Assembly (NCBI GenBank): GCA_016874875.1
Contig: VGTA01000105.1
Location: 1 to 8,492 of the forward strand
Reading direction: 5' to 3'
DNA from: Deltaproteobacteria bacterium
GTDB taxonomy: Bacteria > Myxococcota_A > Bradymonadia > UBA7976 > VGTA01
DNA length: 8,492 nucleotides
Below the pieces are notes generated by a model. It did no database searches, was not told the origin of the DNA, and saw nothing but the letters and a program-made list of their open reading frames with translations. The number at the start of each line of letters is the position of its first letter. Positions within the stretch are counted from its first letter, which is position 1. The position numbers and the translations under genes were made by a program. Shown piece by piece: positions 6,054-8,492 of this stretch.

Positions 6054-6121
6054 GCGCCCCTGAGTCCCCCCTGAGGCCCCCCCGAGGCCCCCCTGAGCCC
6101 GCCCCTGAGCCCGTCCCTGAG
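6054..6121. repeat. C-rich array with 11-12 bp period and G-quadruplex potential
   Basis: Six degenerate units each consist of C runs followed by (T/C)GAG. The GAG ends fall at 6064, 6075, 6086, 6097, 6109 and 6121, giving spacings of 11, 11, 11, 12 and 12. On the minus strand 6098-6117 gives four runs of at least three G with loops of 2, 4 and 1, a canonical G-quadruplex pattern. The last unit merges into the proximal RegA-like box. Confidence 0.8.
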
Positions 6122-6133
6122 ACATTTTGTCGC
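6119..6133 (+). promoter_or_regulatory. RegA/RegR-type box, proximal copy
   Basis: GAGACATTTTGTCGC fits all specified positions of the recalled RegR consensus GNGRCRTTNNGNCGC and also has internal dyad symmetry (GACA-N3-TGTC at 6121-6131). Its centre is about 147 bp upstream of the start predicted from the sigma54 promoter, which is a usual enhancer distance for AAA+ activators. It is inverted relative to the distal copy, with centres 86 bp apart. Confidence 0.65.
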
Positions 6134-6188
6134 CCCCATGGAGGAGGCGTGCGGGCGAAAAATCTGGGGAGGCGGCGGGGGAAAAAGC

Positions 6189-6216
6189 TAGACATTCGCG
6201 CTGATCTCAACATACT
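6189..6216 (+). promoter_or_regulatory. Candidate sigma70-type promoter for actAB
   Basis: TAGACA (6189-6194, 5/6 to consensus) and CATACT (6211-6216, 4/6) are separated by 16 bases. This would leave a leader of about 155 bases. The -35 element overlaps a partial RegA-like half-site (AGACATT). It could act as a basal promoter alongside the sigma54 candidate. Confidence 0.4.
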
Positions 6217-6245
6217 CGGCACCACCTCGCGCCTGCCCTCGCGGG

Positions 6246-6262
6246 TTGGTATGAGCGTTGCG
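6246..6262 (+). promoter_or_regulatory. Candidate sigma54 (-24/-12) promoter for actAB
   Basis: TTGGTATGAGCGTTGCG has the invariant GG (6248-6249) and GC (6260-6261) exactly 10 bases apart. It agrees with TTGGCACGNNNNTTGCW at 10 of 13 specified positions. The predicted start is near 6273, about 107 bases before actA. The upstream gene encodes an intact sigma54 activator, which strengthens the call. Confidence 0.6.
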
Positions 6263-6379
6263 AAGGAGACCCGCCGCGGCGCCCAAGCGGCTCAAGGCGG
6301 CGCAGGTCTCCATCCCGTGAATCCCCCCTCCCTCTCGCCCTCCTCGAAGTCCTGAGCCCCCCTCAGAGGTTACAAAGAG

Positions 6380-7048
6380 ATGAACGAAAAAGACACAAAT
6401 CCTGGTGAGCCCTGGGTCTTCCCCAAGTGGCATAACCGCATCCCACTCATCTTTTTCGGCGTCATAGGCCCCGTCGTCAGCGTCCTGGCTGTGGCGGGGG
6501 TGTGGTACTACTTCTCGCCCCGTTTCACGGATGTGGGATACCGCCCCGAGCAGCCCGTCCCGTACAGCCACAAGCTGCACGTGGGCGAGCTCGGCCTCGA
6601 CTGCCGCTACTGCCACACGGGCGCCGAGATCTCTTCCTCGGCGCGCGTGCCGCCCACGCAGACCTGCATGAACTGCCACACGCAGATCAAGACCGACAGC
6701 CCCGACCTCCGCCTCGTGCGCGAGAGCTGGATCGAGGACAAGCCCGTGGAGTGGGTCCGCGTCCACAAGACGCCCGACTACGCGTACTTTGAGCACAGCG
6801 CGCACGTGCAGGCGGGCGTGGGCTGCGAGTCCTGCCACGGCCGCATTGACCAGATGGTCGAGGTCACCCTCGCCGAGCCCCTCAACATGGGCTGGTGCCT
6901 CGACTGTCACCGCGCGCCGGAGAAGCACCTCCGCCCCGCCAGCGAGGTGACCACCATGGGCTACGTGGTCGATGAGGCCATGGGCCTCAAGTTGAAGGAC
7001 GAGAAGGGCATCAATCCCCCTCTGCATTGTTCAGGGTGCCATCGATGA
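6380..7048 (+). CDS. actA: ActA, pentaheme cytochrome c subunit of Alternative Complex III
   Basis: The 222-residue product carries five CxxCH heme c motifs (C75-H79, C96-H100, C149-H153, C173-H177, C217-H221), the number typical of ActA. One N-terminal membrane segment (about 21-45) anchors it, with the heme domain outside the cytoplasmic membrane. The stretch TDVGYRPEQPVPYSHKLH just before the first heme is characteristic of the family. ActA passes electrons within ACIII, a quinol-oxidising respiratory complex that replaces cytochrome bc1 and delivers electrons to cytochrome c or directly to a terminal oxidase. The start is supported by AGAGG (6365-6369) ten bases upstream; this site partly overlaps a small CTGAG/CTCAG stem. 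The stop overlaps the actB start (ATGA), indicating translational coupling. Confidence 0.95.
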   Translation: MNEKDTNPGEPWVFPKWHNRIPLIFFGVIGPVVSVLAVAGVWYYFSPRFTDVGYRPEQPVPYSHKLHVGELGLDCRYCHTGAEISSSARVPPTQTCMNCHTQIKTDSPDLRLVRESWIEDKPVEWVRVHKTPDYAYFEHSAHVQAGVGCESCHGRIDQMVEVTLAEPLNMGWCLDCHRAPEKHLRPASEVTTMGYVVDEAMGLKLKDEKGINPPLHCSGCHR

Positions 7049-8492
7049 AGAGCGACACGACACGCAAGTATTGGCGCAGCTTTGACGAGCGGAACCAGAC
7101 CGACGCCTACAAGGCTGAGGTGAGCCGCGAGTTCCAAGATGAGCTAGATGTTTCGACCCCCGAGCCCGAGGGCACGTCCCGCCGCGGCTTCCTCGGCTGG
7201 GTGGGCGCCTCCCTCGCCGCCTCCGGCCTCGCCGGCTGCGACGCCATCCGCCGCCCCGCCGAGAAGATTCTCCCCTACAGCGTCGCCCCTGAGGAGATCC
7301 TCCCCGGCATCCCTCAGTACTACGCCTCCGTCACCCACGTGGGCGGCGAGGTGGTGGGCGTGCTCGTGGAGAGCCACGAGGGCCGCCCCACCAAGGTGGA
7401 GGGCAACCCCCTGCACCGCGGCAGCCTCGGCGCCCTCAGCGCCCTGCACCAGTCGCAGGTCCTCGACCTCTATGACCCCCAGCGCCTCCGCGCCACCGCC
7501 GCCAACGGCAGGGCGCTGAGCGCGGCGGAGGCGAGGGCTCTCCTCGCGGAGAAGGGCGCCGCGTGGGCGGGCAAGCGCGTGGCCTTCCTCGCCGAGGGCG
7601 TCCCCTCGCCGCAGCTCGCGCGCCTCCGCGCCGCCGCCCTCGCCCGGTTCGCCGGCGCGCAGTGGTTCACCTACGAGTCGGTGAGCGACGACCACCAGCG
7701 CGCCGCCACGCAGGCGGTGTTCGGTGAGGCGCTCCGCCCGGTGTACGGGTTCGCCGGCGCCAAGACGATTCTGAGCCTCGACGCCGATTTCCTCGGCGGC
7801 GAGGGCCCCGCCGTGGCCGCCGCGCGCCAGTGGGCGGACACGCGCCGCGTGGGCGCGAACAAGGACGCCTCCGCGCTCAGCCGCCTCTACGCCGTGGAGG
7901 CGAGCTTCTCGCTCACCGGCTCCAACGCCGACCACCGCGTGCGCGCCAGCCACGCGCAGGTGGAGGCGTTCGCCATCGCCGTGGCCGGCCAGCTCGGCGT
8001 CTCGGCGCCGGCGGCGTCCGTGGTGCTCGAGGACCGCCAGGTCAAGGCGGCGGCGGCGGTGGCGGCGGACCTGCGGGCGAGCGGCGCGGGCGCCCTCGTG
8101 CTCGCGGGGCGCAAGCAGCCCCCCGTGGTGCACGCCCTCGCCGCGGCCATGAACGCCGCGCTCGGCGCCAGCGTCCGCTACTACCCCGACGCGCGCCGCG
8201 CCCCCGACGCTCTCGGCGACATGGCCGCCGCCAAGGCGCTCGTCGCCGCCCTGAGCGCCGGCGAGGTGGACGTACTGGTGATCCTCGGCGGCAACCCCGC
8301 CTACACCTTCCCCGCCGACGCCAAGCTCGCTGACGCCGTCAAGAAGGCCGGCGAGGTGGTCTACCTCGCCGACATGACCAACGAGACCACCGCCGCCCTC
8401 GACGCCGCCAAGGCGGTGGTGGTGCCCCGCGCCCACTACCTCGAGGCGTGGGGCGACCTCGCGCACATCGACGGGCAGGTGGCGCTGCAGCA
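7045..8492 (+). CDS. actB: ActB, molybdopterin-oxidoreductase-like/Fe-S subunit of ACIII, 3' end cut by window edge
   Basis: The frame is open for 482 codons from the ATG at 7045, which overlaps the actA stop, and continues past the right edge. The N-terminus (KYWRSFDERNQT...REFQDEL) is typical of ActB. It is followed by a twin-arginine motif with a lipobox-like end: SRRGFLGWVGASLAASGLAGC (45-65). Tat export and possible lipidation at Cys65 are therefore expected. The region after it (AEKILPYSVAPEEILPGIPQYYASV, then a MopB-like fold with NPLHRGSLGALSALHQSQVLDLYDP) matches the ActB N-terminal half, which in known complexes carries no molybdenum cofactor. In agreement, the visible part has no cysteine after Cys65. 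The ferredoxin-like Fe-S domain expected in the C-terminal half lies outside the window. Further act genes (actC onward) would be expected downstream. Confidence 0.93.
   Translation, partial: MKSDTTRKYWRSFDERNQTDAYKAEVSREFQDELDVSTPEPEGTSRRGFLGWVGASLAASGLAGCDAIRRPAEKILPYSVAPEEILPGIPQYYASVTHVGGEVVGVLVESHEGRPTKVEGNPLHRGSLGALSALHQSQVLDLYDPQRLRATAANGRALSAAEARALLAEKGAAWAGKRVAFLAEGVPSPQLARLRAAALARFAGAQWFTYESVSDDHQRAATQAVFGEALRPVYGFAGAKTILSLDADFLGGEGPAVAAARQWADTRRVGANKDASALSRLYAVEASFSLTGSNADHRVRASHAQVEAFAIAVAGQLGVSAPAASVVLEDRQVKAAAAVAADLRASGAGALVLAGRKQPPVVHALAAAMNAALGASVRYYPDARRAPDALGDMAAAKALVAALSAGEVDVLVILGGNPAYTFPADAKLADAVKKAGEVVYLADMTNETTAALDAAKAVVVPRAHYLEAWGDLAHIDGQVALQ

Larger units (their letters stand above)
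6003..6379 (+). other. Regulatory intergenic region upstream of the act operon
   Basis: The 377 bases between the response regulator and actA hold, in order, a RegA-like box on the minus strand (6033-6047), a C-rich array (6054-6121), a second RegA-like box on the plus strand (6119-6133), a partial third half-site (AGACATT at 6190-6196), a sigma70-like promoter (6189-6216), a sigma54-like promoter (6246-6262) and a small CTGAG/CTCAG hairpin (6352-6366) touching the actA ribosome-binding site. The plus frame 6041-6355 is open, but its composition is low-complexity and I do not call it a gene. Confidence 0.7.

Noticed and set aside
6033..6133. Miniature transposable element bounded by 11-bp inverted repeats
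   Set aside because: No target-site duplication is visible next to the repeats, and both arms fit a known regulator-box pattern. A genome-wide copy search could reopen this.
6041..6355. Plus-strand frame of 104 codons in the act intergenic region
   Set aside because: It is translated from the C-rich array and promoter elements, is Pro/Arg-rich, and has no ribosome-binding site or homology signal.
6352..6366. CTGAG/CTCAG hairpin as a terminator or riboswitch
   Set aside because: The stem is only five base pairs with no T tract. At most it slightly masks the actA ribosome-binding site.
7144..8466. Long minus-strand frame opposite actB
   Set aside because: It is a shadow produced by G/C third positions in actB. 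Its His/Gly/Ala/Arg-rich composition resembles no protein family.

Overview
The window is a very GC-rich bacterial segment with strong G/C third-position bias, so most antisense reading frames stay open by chance. It carries parts of an Alternative Complex III (act) operon, a PEGA-repeat envelope protein and a sigma54-type response regulator. Together these suggest a deltaproteobacterial-type organism (Myxococcota or Bradymonadota-like). That placement is an inference from gene content; no rRNA or other taxonomic marker is present.

Layout from left to right. (1) 1-661, minus: a TetR-family repressor whose 3' end runs off the left edge through a 9-bp repeat encoding (Pro-Thr-Ser)n. (2) 662-973: a divergent intergenic region with a hexanucleotide array and an AT-rich island holding an 18-bp palindrome, a candidate TetR operator. 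(3) 974-3484, plus: a large secreted or envelope PEGA-domain protein whose signal-peptide core is made of a 12-bp tandem repeat. (4) 3491-3580: 18 perfect copies of TCAGC between two convergent 3' ends. (5) 3576-4439, minus: a DUF350 membrane protein. (6) 4560-6002, plus: a response regulator with receiver, sigma54 AAA+ and Fis-type HTH domains. Its receiver start and HTH resemble the redox regulators RegA/PrrA/RegR. (7) 6003-6379: a regulatory intergenic region. (8) 6380-7048 and 7045-8492 (open at the right edge), plus: actA (pentaheme cytochrome c) and actB, overlapping by four bases.

The most interesting reading concerns parts 6 to 8. The intergenic region contains two inverted 15-bp sites (6033-6047 and 6119-6133). 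Both fit every specified position of the RegR/RegA-type box as I remember it. Between them lies a C-rich array with an 11-12 bp period. Downstream, at 6246-6262, is a good -24/-12 (sigma54) promoter candidate whose predicted start lies about 147 bp from the nearer box. The sequence therefore suggests that the RegA-like, GAFTGA-containing regulator binds these sites as an enhancer and switches on the respiratory act operon through sigma54. This would be a RegA-type redox circuit rewired to sigma54.

A second theme is a high density of short tandem repeats: units of 5, 6, 9, 11-12, 12 and 15 bp plus a G10 tract. They lie inside coding regions (signal peptide, protein linker, C-terminal tail), in a 5' leader and between genes, which points to slippage-prone variability.
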